Origin: Roseiarcus sp963770035
Lineage (GTDB): Bacteria; Pseudomonadota; Alphaproteobacteria; Rhizobiales; Beijerinckiaceae
Assembly (NCBI GenBank): GCA_963770035.1
Contig: CAVYON010000053.1
Span: forward strand, 248,001-312,000
DNA: 64,000 bases
Reading direction: 5' to 3'
The stretch's first letter is position 1; each line of letters starts with the position of its first letter. The notes beneath the pieces were generated by a model, which worked only from the letters and a program-made list of their open reading frames with translations, searched no databases and was not told the DNA's origin. Shown here one piece after another: positions 52,789 to 61,555 of this stretch. Made by a program: the position numbers and the translations under genes.

Positions 52789-53610
52789 ATGCGCAAGGCG
52801 ACAACCGGGTTGTCCTGGGAGGTGTCCGGCGGCGACCACGAGACGCGAAGGCTCGTCGCTTGGCTCTGCTTCAGCGGTGTGGCGGTCGTGGTGGTCTGCT
52901 GCGTCGGCGCGTTCGCGCTGCTGTCCGGGTCGAGCGCGCCGCGCCTTTCCACAGCCGTCATCCCGCCTCTGGGCTCGGCTCCGCCGTTATCGGCGTCAGG
53001 CCCGACGACGCCTGGCGAGCCAGCCTCGGCGCCCCCTCCGGACATGTCCGCCCCGAGTGTTGTGCAAGAGCCTAACGTCGAAGCCCCGCCGAAAACCGTT
53101 CCGCCGCGCACGAAGCGCGACGTCGCCCGCCTCGAGACCGCGCCCTCGCCACCGCGTCTGCTTGTGCCCCTCCCGCCGGCCCGGTCCGGCCCGGACGTCG
53201 GCGACGCCTTCGCTCGCGCCGCGGCGCATAGCCCTTTGACGGCCGTCTACGACATCTCGGCGCATATCGTCTATCTTCCGGACGGGACGCGGCTCGAAGC
53301 CCACTCGGGGCTGGGCCTCCTCCTGGACGACCCGCGCTCGGTGACCGAAGTCGACCGCGGCGTCACGCCGCCGCACCTCTATGAGCTCACGCCACGCGAG
53401 GAGATCTTCCACGGAGTCCAGGCGCTGCGTCTGAACCCCATTGGCGAGGGCGACATGTTCGGCCGCAACGGGCTGCTGGCGCACTCCTACATGCTCGGAC
53501 CGAGAGGGGACTCGAACGGGTGCGTATCGTTCAAGGACTATGACGCCTTCCTCAAGGCGTATCAGGCCGGGCAGGTGAAGCGCCTGGCTGTCGTCGCGCG
53601 CCTCAATTGA
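52789..53610 (+). CDS. DUF2778 (Tlde1-type) protein with membrane anchor
   Basis: 273 residues from ATG 52789. A transmembrane segment (LVAWLCFSGVAVVVVCCVGA) is followed by a Pro-rich linker of about 90 residues, then the DUF2778 domain: YDISAHIVYLPDGTRLEAHS (catalytic-type His), LTPREEIFHGVQALRLNPIG and RGDSNGCVSFKDYDAFLKAY (Cys, with conserved DSNGC). The fold is related to L,D-transpeptidases; Salmonella Tlde1 is a peptidoglycan-acting effector. Here the anchored form suggests work in the periplasm on the wall. A CtrA-type box just upstream hints at cell-cycle control. Confidence 0.85.
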   Translation: MRKATTGLSWEVSGGDHETRRLVAWLCFSGVAVVVVCCVGAFALLSGSSAPRLSTAVIPPLGSAPPLSASGPTTPGEPASAPPPDMSAPSVVQEPNVEAPPKTVPPRTKRDVARLETAPSPPRLLVPLPPARSGPDVGDAFARAAAHSPLTAVYDISAHIVYLPDGTRLEAHSGLGLLLDDPRSVTEVDRGVTPPHLYELTPREEIFHGVQALRLNPIGEGDMFGRNGLLAHSYMLGPRGDSNGCVSFKDYDAFLKAYQAGQVKRLAVVARLN

Positions 53611-53794
53611 AGACCACGCGGGGCCCGCGGAAGACGACGACCATCAAAGGACTCTCCGGCCGGAAAAGATGCTCGCCCGGCCCCACCCGAACGCTCGGCG
53701 CTCCTGTTGGCCGCGTCGCCATACCGGATGGCGGCTCAGTCAGCCCCGGTCGCCTTCGGCGGTTATGCAACGCCGGAGGCGCCCGGCGGCGACG

Positions 53795-54337
53795 TTATTC
53801 GCCTTTAACTTCGATAGTCTTCACCGGCTTCTGCGCTTCCGCAGTCTTCGGCAGCGTGACAGTCAGGACGCCCTTCTTGAAGCTCGCCGCGATTCTTTCC
53901 GCATCGACGCCCTCAGGAAGCCGCAAAACTCGCTCGAACGAGCCGAACCGGCGCTCGCGCAGATGGAAGTCGGGCTTCTTCTCGTCCTTCTCCTCGTTCT
54001 TCTCGCCCTTGATGGTTAGCACGTCTCCCGAGATCGTCACGGCGACGTCCTTCTCATCCATGCCCGGCAACTCCGCGTGGACCTCAAACGCGTCGGGGCG
54101 TTCGACAAAGTCCACCGCGGGGACGGCCATCCAGGACTCGGGCGACCAGAACGGCTCAAGATCGAACGACGGGCGGCGGAACGGCAGTTTCAGCGGATTC
54201 ATCGTGAAGTCCTCGAACAGACGGTCGACCTCCCGGCGCAGGCTCTCGAATGGACGCCACATCTGCATCTGCATCGTCGGCGGCGCTCCCGGCTTCGTTT
54301 CGGTCGTGACAGGAACCTTGGTTTCAACTTTCGCCAT
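53795..54337 (-). CDS. Small heat-shock protein (Hsp20/alpha-crystallin)
   Basis: 180 residues. The alpha-crystallin domain (WMAVPAVDFVERPDAFEVHA, ELPGMDEKDVAVTISGDVLT, FERVLRLPEGVDAERIAASF, GVLTVTLPK) follows an N-terminal arm of about 75 residues; the C-terminal tail is short and lacks an IxI. An ATP-independent holdase for unfolding proteins. ATG 54337 has AGTGGAGGG upstream. The gene 26 bp upstream (54363) is on the same strand and likely in the same operon; a second heat-shock pair is divergent at 55202. Confidence 0.92.
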   Translation of the reverse strand: MAKVETKVPVTTETKPGAPPTMQMQMWRPFESLRREVDRLFEDFTMNPLKLPFRRPSFDLEPFWSPESWMAVPAVDFVERPDAFEVHAELPGMDEKDVAVTISGDVLTIKGEKNEEKDEKKPDFHLRERRFGSFERVLRLPEGVDAERIAASFKKGVLTVTLPKTAEAQKPVKTIEVKGE

Positions 54338-54362
54338 CGAACCCTCCACTGTTGGCTGGCTC

Positions 54363-54818
54363 TCAGCCTTCGATCCCACGATAGGCCCCTTCGGCGGGCC
54401 GCGCATTGACCCTGAGCAAATCGCCAGCGTCGGGTCGTGCTAAATTATCAAGTTTGCCGCTCGGCGACGCGCCGACCCGTTTGACTTGGATTCGGGTCCT
54501 TGGCCACTGACGCCGCGCGAAGATCAGCGCCTGGCCGAGCGGCGCAAGCTCCGCATCGCCGCCCTCGCCGTCGAGCCGCCTCAGCGCGTCAAGGATGTCG
54601 CTGACCGCGACCCGAGCCCCGTTCGCAAGTTGACGGAGGTGCGGCGCGTTCTCGACGGCATGAGCGTCTGACGCCCACGCCGCGAGAATCGCGCGCCGCT
54701 CCGCCGCCGGCATGTCGGCCCGCGCCAGGACATCGCTTGGATGATCGAATAAAGGGACGGGCGCGGCAAGAAAGTCCCGCGTTGGCGCCGCGCGTTCAAT
54801 TCCAGACTTCGCGTTCAT
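54363..54818 (-). CDS. Hypothetical protein linked to the heat-shock locus
   Basis: 151 residues from ATG 54818 with AAGGG ten bases upstream. The conserved-looking core is PVPLFDHPSDVLARADMPAA, then ERRAILAAWASDAHAVENAP and VAVSDILDALRRLDGEGG; related short proteins recur beside hsp20 genes in Rhizobiales (recalled, not searched). The C-terminal third (after residue 100) is less conserved in appearance. No catalytic motif. It is probably the first gene of the operon with the hsp20 at 53795. Confidence 0.65.
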   Translation of the reverse strand: MNAKSGIERAAPTRDFLAAPVPLFDHPSDVLARADMPAAERRAILAAWASDAHAVENAPHLRQLANGARVAVSDILDALRRLDGEGGDAELAPLGQALIFARRQWPRTRIQVKRVGASPSGKLDNLARPDAGDLLRVNARPAEGAYRGIEG

Positions 54819-55166
54819 GACGTTGTCGCCCTTCATCGTGTCGTCAACCGGCTCGATCCGGCTCCTGGACGAAGTGGCCGTCGATGCGTCCGGCGCATCC
54901 GGACTGCCCACTCTCAAAGCCACATTGTCCGCGAGCAACGTGGATACGAGTTGGACCGGGCCGTCGGGCCCAGCGCTGAAGCGACGTGGGTTGGCGCCGG
55001 CGCGGATTCAAGACCGGCGCACATGAGCTGAATCCGCGTGAGGCCGTTCACCCCTCTTGACGCTCGGCCGCCGCCTTCCCACGTCTTACAGCACCGCAGC
55101 GGGAGTATGACCGCTCGCCTCCGACGGTCGAGACGCGAAATGGGCCGGCCTCGGGGAGCGTCGGGC

Positions 55167-55201
55167 GCCTCCCGTTGCGAACAGGGAAGGAGGCAACCAT
55201 C
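55167..55201 (+). promoter_or_regulatory. Putative RNA thermometer hairpin masking the hsp20 ribosome site
   Basis: GCCTCC (55167-55172) is complementary to GGAGGC (55189-55194), which contains the Shine-Dalgarno AAGGAGG of the gene starting at 55202. An inner CCC/GGG pairing (55171-55173 with 55184-55186) could extend it. Pairing at low temperature would block translation, as in ROSE-type leaders of rhizobial hsp20 genes. The rest of 54819-55166 has nothing clear. Confidence 0.55.
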
Positions 55202-55624
55202 ATGGCGTTATTTTCAGATCCATTCGACGCGCTCGCCAGTTTTCAGCAGGCGCTCGACACTTTCCGGGCGAGCGACTGGTTGGCGGCCGGTCCCAGCGGC
55301 GGCGGGGCCTATCCGCCGATGAACGTGTTCCGCAAAGGCGACGACTACATCATCATCGCCGAGATCCCCGGGGTGAAGAAAGCCGATCTCGAGCTGCAGG
55401 TGAAGGGCCGCACGCTGCGACTTACCGGCCAGAAAGCCGTCGGGTTTCCCGACAAGGCGGCAGTGCACCGGCGCGAACGGCTCGCCGGCCGGTTTGATCG
55501 CGCTCTGACGATGCCGGTCGAGATCGACCCGGAGGGCGTCAAGGCGGAATATCGAGACGGCGTCCTTACGCTCTATCTGCCCCGGGCGGAGAGCGAAAAG
55601 CCTCGCACGATCAAGATCGGCTGA
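55202..55624 (+). CDS. Small heat-shock protein (Hsp20)
   Basis: 140 residues. A short N-terminal arm (MALFSDPFDALASFQQALDT) resembles the class of rhizobial HspA/B proteins with ROSE control; the alpha-crystallin domain has YIIIAEIPGVKKADLELQVK, RRERLAGRFDRALTMPVEID and GVLTLYLPRAE. The tail KPRTIKIG carries the IxI-type motif (IKI) that docks in oligomers. Strong ribosome site GAAGGAGGCAACC, possibly masked by a hairpin. It is 12 bp from the next hsp20. Confidence 0.94.
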   Translation: MALFSDPFDALASFQQALDTFRASDWLAAGPSGGGAYPPMNVFRKGDDYIIIAEIPGVKKADLELQVKGRTLRLTGQKAVGFPDKAAVHRRERLAGRFDRALTMPVEIDPEGVKAEYRDGVLTLYLPRAESEKPRTIKIG

Positions 55625-55636
55625 GAGGGACGACCG

Positions 55637-56068
55637 ATGACCAAGAACGCAAACGACAAGGGGACGACCATGGCTGAGAACAAGGAAATGTCGGTCCGCG
55701 AGAAGAAGGAACTCGTCGGCAAGGAGGAGAAGACGGTTCCCGGACGCACCTTCATTCCGTATGCGGACATCTATGAAACCGACGACGCGTTGGCGGTCGT
55801 CATGGAGATGCCGGGCGTCGAAAAAGAGGATCTCGATGTCGGGCTCGAGAACGATGTGCTGAGAGTCAACGGCCGCATCGACTTCTCCAAGTACAAGGAC
55901 ATGGAGCCGGTCTATGCGGAATATAACGTTGGCCACTATGCGCGCTCGTTCGCGCTGTCCAACACGATCGATCAGGAGAAGATCAGCGCCAACCTCGAGG
56001 ACGGCGTGCTGACGCTGACCCTGCCGAAGGCGAAGCACGCGCAGCCGCGGAGGATCGCCATCGGGTGA
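55637..56068 (+). CDS. Small heat-shock protein (Hsp20), second of the pair
   Basis: 143 residues. N-terminal arm is charged (MTKNANDKGTTMAENKEMSV, REKKELVGKEE), then the alpha-crystallin domain: FIPYADIYETDDALAVVMEM, PGVEKEDLDVGLENDVLRVN, YARSFALSNTIDQEKISANL, and the IAIG tail (IxI). This is a different subclass from the first gene; two classes together usually form mixed stress chaperones. Start could be ATG 55637 or the internal ATG 55670 (MAENKEM). Confidence 0.94.
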   Translation: MTKNANDKGTTMAENKEMSVREKKELVGKEEKTVPGRTFIPYADIYETDDALAVVMEMPGVEKEDLDVGLENDVLRVNGRIDFSKYKDMEPVYAEYNVGHYARSFALSNTIDQEKISANLEDGVLTLTLPKAKHAQPRRIAIG

Positions 56069-56140
56069 CGGCGCGCGCGGCTTTGCGGCGATGACATGCG
56101 GGCCGGGACGCGTCGCCGCCCCGGCTTCGAGCACGACATT

Positions 56141-58891
56141 TCAGGACTTGGTCTTGCCGGGCGGGAACAAGCCGACGCGCGAGCCGGGCTCGAGTTGGAC
56201 GGCAATGTCACCGGCGTCACTGGCCGCGACGCCGGTCTTGCTCTTGGGTTTGCCCTCGTCGTCGATCTCGAAGGCTTCGAGGCCCTTCAGCGCCCCGAGT
56301 TTCACCGTCACCTTCGCGCCCTCCGGGGAGGGATTGCCGATGATGAAATTGCCGTTGGACGTCTGCTCGACATAGGCGAGCCCTTCCTCGCTTCGCAGCA
56401 AAGTGGCGTCGCCGGCCTTCAGGATCGTTCCGCCGCCGAGATAGAGGGCGCGGGGCTGAGGTCCCTTCATCCGGACCAGCGCCTGCAGGGCGTCGGTTTC
56501 CAGGCCAGTCGCCGAATGGACTCCTGGCTGGTAGGACGCCGAGCAGAGATCGGCGCCGTCGGCGGTTGCGATCCGAAGAAGCGCGAATCCCTGATCGACG
56601 CCGCCTTCCTGCGTCGCGGTCCTGACGAATCCGTCACCAGCGCCGGAGAAATCGAGGACGTTGCCGTACACGGTCGAAGAGGCTCCGTCGCGGCGCTCGA
56701 TCAGGGTTGGAGCCGTCGGATTGACGGGCTTCCCGTTCGGCAGCGCATCGGCGTAGATTCCACCCAATCCGAGGATCGGCTGGGTCGAGGCGCCCCCGAC
56801 GGCCGTCAGCCGGGCGGCGTGTGAGCCCTGATCGAAGGCGACCGACCACGATCCGTTGGTCGGCGCGGCCTGCCGCACCTCGGTGAAGGCGTTGTAGCCG
56901 TTCGGGACCGGGTCTGGGAAAGGCGAAACGGCGAAAGGAAGATTGGACGAAGGCGCGCCGCGAATGTGCCAGGCCAGGTCATAGCGATGCGACGTGTTGG
57001 AGGAGGCTGCGAACAGGTCGGCGAGATAGTCGCCCGTGAGACAGATGGCCCGGTCCAGCTTGACGCCTGGATAGGCGGAATCGGACCACGCGCGCTCGAC
57101 GCCAACGGTCTCGGCCGGACCGTAGACGCTCTGGTCGGCGCGCAACTGCTGATCCTTCGGAACAAAACGTTTGACGACATGCTCACTCTGTTCGTCCACG
57201 GTCATCGTGTTGTCGCTCAACGTCGTCCAGTGCCATTTCTCGTCGAGCGGATTGTTATAGGGAAATTGCACGCCAGGACTTGGCATCAGGATGTCGTCTA
57301 GCGCCCACAGATCGATGTGCAGTTTGTCGGCGTGCCCATGCGACGCCAACGGACCATAGGAGAGCGTCAGGCTCACCAGACCCGAGCCGTTCGCCGCCTT
57401 CGTCCGCAGTACGCCAAACCCCACCTCCGGAAAGTTCACGCTCGGGGAGGTCGATCGTCGGCCTTCTTCGCGCGTGTCGATGTCGTAGCGAAGCGGCGGC
57501 GGCGCGCTCGGCAGCCACGAATGAACCAGGGGGCGGAAGTTCGCTTCCGAGCCTCGGCTCCCTGGTCCGGCGTCCCCGGAATCGGTCAGCGCGAGGTACC
57601 TGGGATCACGGTATCGCTTGTACCCATATTGATAGAGTACAGGATAATAGAGTGAGTGCAGCCACAGTCTTCTGGAATCGTTTTCACCCGGGACGCTCAT
57701 ATCCGGATAGGCAAGCAATAGAGGAAAATCGAACACATATTTCAAGATGCTGTCATTGTAGTGATAGAGATCGAGTCCATGGCGCCACGCCGCCTCGGCT
57801 GCGTTGACCATCGCAGCGAGCGCGTAGAGAGAGTAACCGGGCGTACCTTCGACCCACATGCCTCCAGTAATCGCCGGCGGCGCGAAATGGACCGTGAGCA
57901 GTCCGCGGCTGGGATGATCAGCGGTCGCGGCGACCCAGTCTTTCGGCGGCGGGAACTCTGTGTAATGAGCCCGATCCGATTTGCTGAGCGTCGTGAACGT
58001 CCCGTATAGCGCTGCATTGACAAGCTCGCGGTCGTCGGTGGCGTAGCCGGCGAGCAGAACGGCCGTCGAACCGATCGCGCCCCGATTATTGATCTGACTG
58101 GCGAAGGTGTCGCCCGGGTCCCTTTCATAAAACTGCGGATAAAGAATCACCCAGGCGAGCGGCTGGATCAGGTCATCGTGTATCTGCTTCCGATCCGAGG
58201 GAGACAGCGCCGGCGAATTGTAGATAAGGTCGTAGCCGCGCGCGATCGACTCGAGGTTGATCGAGTCTTCCAGCATATTGCCGCCCAATCCTCTGCTATA
58301 GCGATATTGGATCGCCTTCGAGGGTCCATAGCGAGGCAGATTCGAATAGGCGATAAGAAGGTCGCGCGCGTACTTTGCGTACTTCTCGTCACCCGTCAGA
58401 GCGTACAGCATCCCGAGGGATTCGATCCCCACCGAATCGCGTCCCAGAAACCAGGAAAACTTGCGAACCGGGTCCGGCGTTGGGGGCCGTCCTGGAAAGT
58501 CGGGAAAATAATCGCCGGGATAGAGCCAAGCGCCGTCTGGGCCCTTCTGGGGCGGAGGCACGTCGACCGGCTTGCCGATCCGATTATCCATCGTCTTCTG
58601 GAGTTCGGCCAGAGCCTGCCGCAGCCCCGGACTGGTCTTTAACATCCCCTTGAGGTTTCGGATGTCCTCCTCGTCCCAGATCGTGTTGGGATGGCCGGTG
58701 TCCACGCGCGGCTCGCCGAACACTTCGACGTTCCGATGCGGCGCGTCGGCGACGGTGGGGGCGATATTGTTCGGATTGGTCGAGACGGCGGCAAGGGACG
58801 GCGTTGCTCCATCCCCGGCGTGGGCGCGAGCGAGGCCCGAGATCGCAGCGAGCGCGGCGACGAGCGTCCAACAAGTCGTCAGCTTCATCAT
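56141..58891 (-). CDS. Secreted polysaccharide lyase, heparinase II/III-like
   Basis: 916 residues from ATG 58891. Signal peptide MMKLTTCWTLVAALAAISGLARAHA. An all-helical (alpha/alpha)-type domain occupies the first half (for example YAKYARDLLIAYSNLPRYGP, NNRGAIGSTAVLLAGYATDD, GTPGYSLYALAAMVNAAEAA), and the beta-sandwich of the heparinase II/III family follows: SHGHADKLHIDLW is the conserved HxHxD. This fits alginate/heparin-type lyases (PL15/PL17/PL21-like). Substrate unknown. No polysaccharide transporter or sugar genes are near; a stand-alone secreted enzyme could be for biofilm turnover or scavenging. Confidence 0.8.
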   Translation of the reverse strand: MMKLTTCWTLVAALAAISGLARAHAGDGATPSLAAVSTNPNNIAPTVADAPHRNVEVFGEPRVDTGHPNTIWDEEDIRNLKGMLKTSPGLRQALAELQKTMDNRIGKPVDVPPPQKGPDGAWLYPGDYFPDFPGRPPTPDPVRKFSWFLGRDSVGIESLGMLYALTGDEKYAKYARDLLIAYSNLPRYGPSKAIQYRYSRGLGGNMLEDSINLESIARGYDLIYNSPALSPSDRKQIHDDLIQPLAWVILYPQFYERDPGDTFASQINNRGAIGSTAVLLAGYATDDRELVNAALYGTFTTLSKSDRAHYTEFPPPKDWVAATADHPSRGLLTVHFAPPAITGGMWVEGTPGYSLYALAAMVNAAEAAWRHGLDLYHYNDSILKYVFDFPLLLAYPDMSVPGENDSRRLWLHSLYYPVLYQYGYKRYRDPRYLALTDSGDAGPGSRGSEANFRPLVHSWLPSAPPPLRYDIDTREEGRRSTSPSVNFPEVGFGVLRTKAANGSGLVSLTLSYGPLASHGHADKLHIDLWALDDILMPSPGVQFPYNNPLDEKWHWTTLSDNTMTVDEQSEHVVKRFVPKDQQLRADQSVYGPAETVGVERAWSDSAYPGVKLDRAICLTGDYLADLFAASSNTSHRYDLAWHIRGAPSSNLPFAVSPFPDPVPNGYNAFTEVRQAAPTNGSWSVAFDQGSHAARLTAVGGASTQPILGLGGIYADALPNGKPVNPTAPTLIERRDGASSTVYGNVLDFSGAGDGFVRTATQEGGVDQGFALLRIATADGADLCSASYQPGVHSATGLETDALQALVRMKGPQPRALYLGGGTILKAGDATLLRSEEGLAYVEQTSNGNFIIGNPSPEGAKVTVKLGALKGLEAFEIDDEGKPKSKTGVAASDAGDIAVQLEPGSRVGLFPPGKTKS

Positions 58892-59107
58892 TGAGTCCCA
58901 TTTCGCCGCAGGCGCATAGGGCCCGCTTGATCTCGCCCGCCCTGCCCTTTCGCTCTTCAAGCTGTCAGGATTGACGTGTTTCGGAACTGCGGGCTTTGCG
59001 CTCACGCTCACCTCGATTTCATGGCTTTTTTCAGCCGCCCGTTATTTCGCGCCCTGACCGGCACGGTCGATCGGCTGCAAGCAAAGCCCTTCTTTGGCGG
59101 GCGCGGC

Positions 59108-60127
59108 TCATGCGCCATAGCCAGCGGCGCGCGCCGTGACGAAATCGGCCGCGTTGCGGGCGATGACGCCGAAACCGCTCACGAGTTGCTGCAGCGGCGA
59201 CTTGCGCGCTTCCCACTTGACTTCGTATAGCCGCGCGCTGTCACGGGCGCGAAACAAGAGTTCGTCGCCCGCGACGATTTCGTCGACCAGGCCGAGCGCA
59301 AGCGCTTCGCTGGCGAGCCAATGATCGCCGTCGGCGACCCGGTCGATGTCGGCCTGCGGCCGGCGCTCAGCGACATGCGCCTTGAACGCGGCGTGGATCG
59401 CGTCGAGTTTGCCGCGAAAATGCTCGCGCCCCGACGGCGTGGGCTCGCCAAGCAGCGTAATCGTCCGCTTGAATTCGCCCGCGGTGATGTCCTCGTAGTC
59501 GATGTCATTCTTCTTGAGCAGCCGGTGCAGGTTCGGCGCGGGCGCGACGACGCCGATCGAACCGACGACGGCGAAGGGCGCGGCGACAATGCGGTCGGCG
59601 GCGCAAGCCATCATGTAACCGCCGCTCGCGGCGACCTGGTCGACCGAGGCGGTCACCGCGATGTTTTGCCCGCGCAGCCGAAGGATCTCGGCTGCGGCAA
59701 GGCCGTAGCCGGTCACCGTGCCGCCGCCGCTGTCGATCCGCACGACGACCTCGTCGGCGCCCGGCCGCGCGACCGTCAGCACCGCATCGATCTCGCGCCC
59801 GAGGCTCTTGACCGCGGTGGCGCGCAGGTCGCCCTTGAAGCCGAGCACGAAAATGCGCTTGGCCACCGGCTCGCTTCGACGCGCTTTGGCCTGTTTCTTG
59901 CGCGCCTTGATGAGCGCCTTCCGCTCCTTCCGATCAAGGAACTCGGCGTTGAACGCGTCTCGCATGGCGTCGTAGCGGTCATTGATCGACTTGATCCGGA
60001 TTTCCCGGTCCCTCGGCCCGTCGGAGGAGCGGACGAGGCGGACGATCAGCACGGCGAGCCCGCCGACGGCGGCGACGACGATGATCGCCTTGATGACGAA
60101 GGCGGCGATCTCGAGCCAGAAGGACAT
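59108..60127 (-). CDS. S49 family serine protease, SohB-like
   Basis: 339 residues. N-terminal membrane segment (IAAFVIKAIIVVAAVGGLAV, residues 7-30), then a charged coil, then the S49 catalytic domain: VVVRIDSGGGTVTGYGLAAA, SVDQVAASGGYMMACAADRI (nucleophile Ser in AASGGY), PFAVVGSIGVVAPAPNLHRL, and FKRTITLLGEPT carrying the Lys of the Ser-Lys dyad. SohB-type proteases cut signal peptides or membrane proteins on the periplasmic side. Single gene; the next one upstream on the same strand, Nudix, ends 83 bp away. Confidence 0.93.
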   Translation of the reverse strand: MSFWLEIAAFVIKAIIVVAAVGGLAVLIVRLVRSSDGPRDREIRIKSINDRYDAMRDAFNAEFLDRKERKALIKARKKQAKARRSEPVAKRIFVLGFKGDLRATAVKSLGREIDAVLTVARPGADEVVVRIDSGGGTVTGYGLAAAEILRLRGQNIAVTASVDQVAASGGYMMACAADRIVAAPFAVVGSIGVVAPAPNLHRLLKKNDIDYEDITAGEFKRTITLLGEPTPSGREHFRGKLDAIHAAFKAHVAERRPQADIDRVADGDHWLASEALALGLVDEIVAGDELLFRARDSARLYEVKWEARKSPLQQLVSGFGVIARNAADFVTARAAGYGA

Positions 60128-60210
60128 GCAGCGCTCCGCAATGGCGAAAGGACGGATATAGGTCGAGATCGGGCTTTTTCACCGCCGCAGGCGGGTTGGC
60201 AAGGGGTGGG

Positions 60211-60690
60211 TCAGGGCCCGACGCCGCCTTTGCCGGAGAGCCAGTCGGCGAGCGCGGCCAGGATCGGCCGCTGACCCTTCACGATCTTGGACGAAGCCGC
60301 CTCGAGATTGAACCACGCCGCCCGGTCCGCTTCCGGGAATTCCGCGGTCTTGCCGGAGCGGGGCGGCCACTCCATCGCGAAAACGTTGCTTTGCAGCGAC
60401 GCGGGGTCGAAATCGCCCTCCGAGGCGAAAGCGGCGACGACCTTTCCGCTGGGCTGTCGGAACCTCCCGAGGTCGATCAACGCGCCCTGGACAGCGGCCC
60501 CGGTCTCCTCCTCGAATTCCCGTTTCGCGGCGACGGCAGGTTCCTCGCCGCTCTCCATCTCGCCTTTCGGAATCGACCACGCGCCGTCGTCCTTCTTTGC
60601 CCAGAACGGGCCGCCGGGATGGACAAGCAGGATCTCGACGCCATTTTGGCGTCTGCGGAAGAGGAGAATGCCGGCGCTGGACTTGGGCAT
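60211..60690 (-). CDS. Nudix hydrolase
   Basis: 159 residues from ATG 60690. The Nudix box is complete: GEMESGEEPAVAAKREFEEE with TG (GX5EX7REUXEEXGU). WSIPKGE precedes it. It removes nucleoside diphosphate linked to another moiety; the substrate cannot be read. The frame stays open upstream, but MPKSSAGILLFRRR is the canonical start (NTP pyrophosphohydrolase-like, DR1025/AP4A-type). Plausibly in the same transcription direction as sohB with about 80 bp between. Confidence 0.92.
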   Translation of the reverse strand: MPKSSAGILLFRRRQNGVEILLVHPGGPFWAKKDDGAWSIPKGEMESGEEPAVAAKREFEEETGAAVQGALIDLGRFRQPSGKVVAAFASEGDFDPASLQSNVFAMEWPPRSGKTAEFPEADRAAWFNLEAASSKIVKGQRPILAALADWLSGKGGVGP

Positions 60691-60958
60691 GGGCGGCGTG
60701 TGCAGGAATTCACCACAATCGAGACGAACGTGACAGAGCTTTCGGATTTGCGCCTTTGCGGGGAAACACGCGACGAGGCGTTCGTGTCCGGCCAATTCCG
60801 CAATTTATCGATGAGCTGGCCGTCGGACTCGTCACCGGTGCATGGGTCCCTGAGAAGACACCCGTTGAACGCAAATATCGGATGTGGTTTGCTCGCAAAG
60901 CGACAATAGACCTGTCGGAACAGAGAGGCATATTCTCGTCAGTAAAAGGGAGGATAAC

Positions 60959-61291
60959 ATGGCTTGGTTTCTGGTACGATTTCAATTCAGCAGCGGGTCT
61001 GCGAAGGCGATGATCGAAAATCCGCATGATCGTACAGGTCCTGCCAAAGCCCTAGTGGAGAGTTTCGGCGGCAAGCTGCACCACTATTTCTTTTCGTTTG
61101 GTGAGTATGATGGGGTTGGCATAGCGGAGTTTCCTGACAATAAGTCGGCGGTTGCGTTTTCACTTAAAGCTGCTTCGACGAGCGCCTTCTCGAAATTCGA
61201 TACAACGGTTCTCATGCCGGCGAACGAAGCGGAAGCAGCAATGAAACAAGCTCAGGAAACAAAGACGACCTACAGGCCGCCGAATATTTAG
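60959..61291 (+). CDS. GYD-domain protein
   Basis: 110 residues from ATG 60959 behind AAAAGGGAGGATAAC. WFLVRFQFSSGSAKAMIENP, HHYFFSFGEYDGVGIAEFPD (the GYD-type dyad) and FSLKAASTSAFSKFDTTVLM fit the GYD domain, a ferredoxin-like fold seen in archaea and proteobacteria without a known reaction. The gene and its surroundings are clearly less GC-rich than their neighbours, suggesting transfer. The name GYD refers to the conserved Gly-Tyr-Asp; here EYD. Confidence 0.85.
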   Translation: MAWFLVRFQFSSGSAKAMIENPHDRTGPAKALVESFGGKLHHYFFSFGEYDGVGIAEFPDNKSAVAFSLKAASTSAFSKFDTTVLMPANEAEAAMKQAQETKTTYRPPNI

Positions 61292-61555
61292 CATATTCAT
61301 CTAGTGATACATATGAGCCCCCGGCCAGTGAGAGTGACTGGTCGGGGATCCAGCTTCGCGGTCAAAAAGCCTGCTGCAAAGCCAAACGCAGAGGACGATC
61401 ACGCGCTTCGCTACGTCGGCTCGAGTTCAAAGCGAGTTCGGCTTTGGAGGGGAATCGAAAAAGGCGCCGCAACCGTCTGAAAAGGCTCAAAACCGACTCT
61501 GGAAATGGCGGCTGTCTTCCAGAAGGCGCAACCCCGAACTGTCCGCCCTGCCCGG
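61292..61555. repeat. Intergenic stretch with a copy of the dispersed repeat
   Basis: 61451-61502 contains GCCGCAACCGTCTGAAAAGG followed by CTCAAAACCGACT, the reverse complement of the 2623/2733 repeat core (GGTTTTGAGCCTTTTCA). Nothing else is visible in this stretch. Confidence 0.7.
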
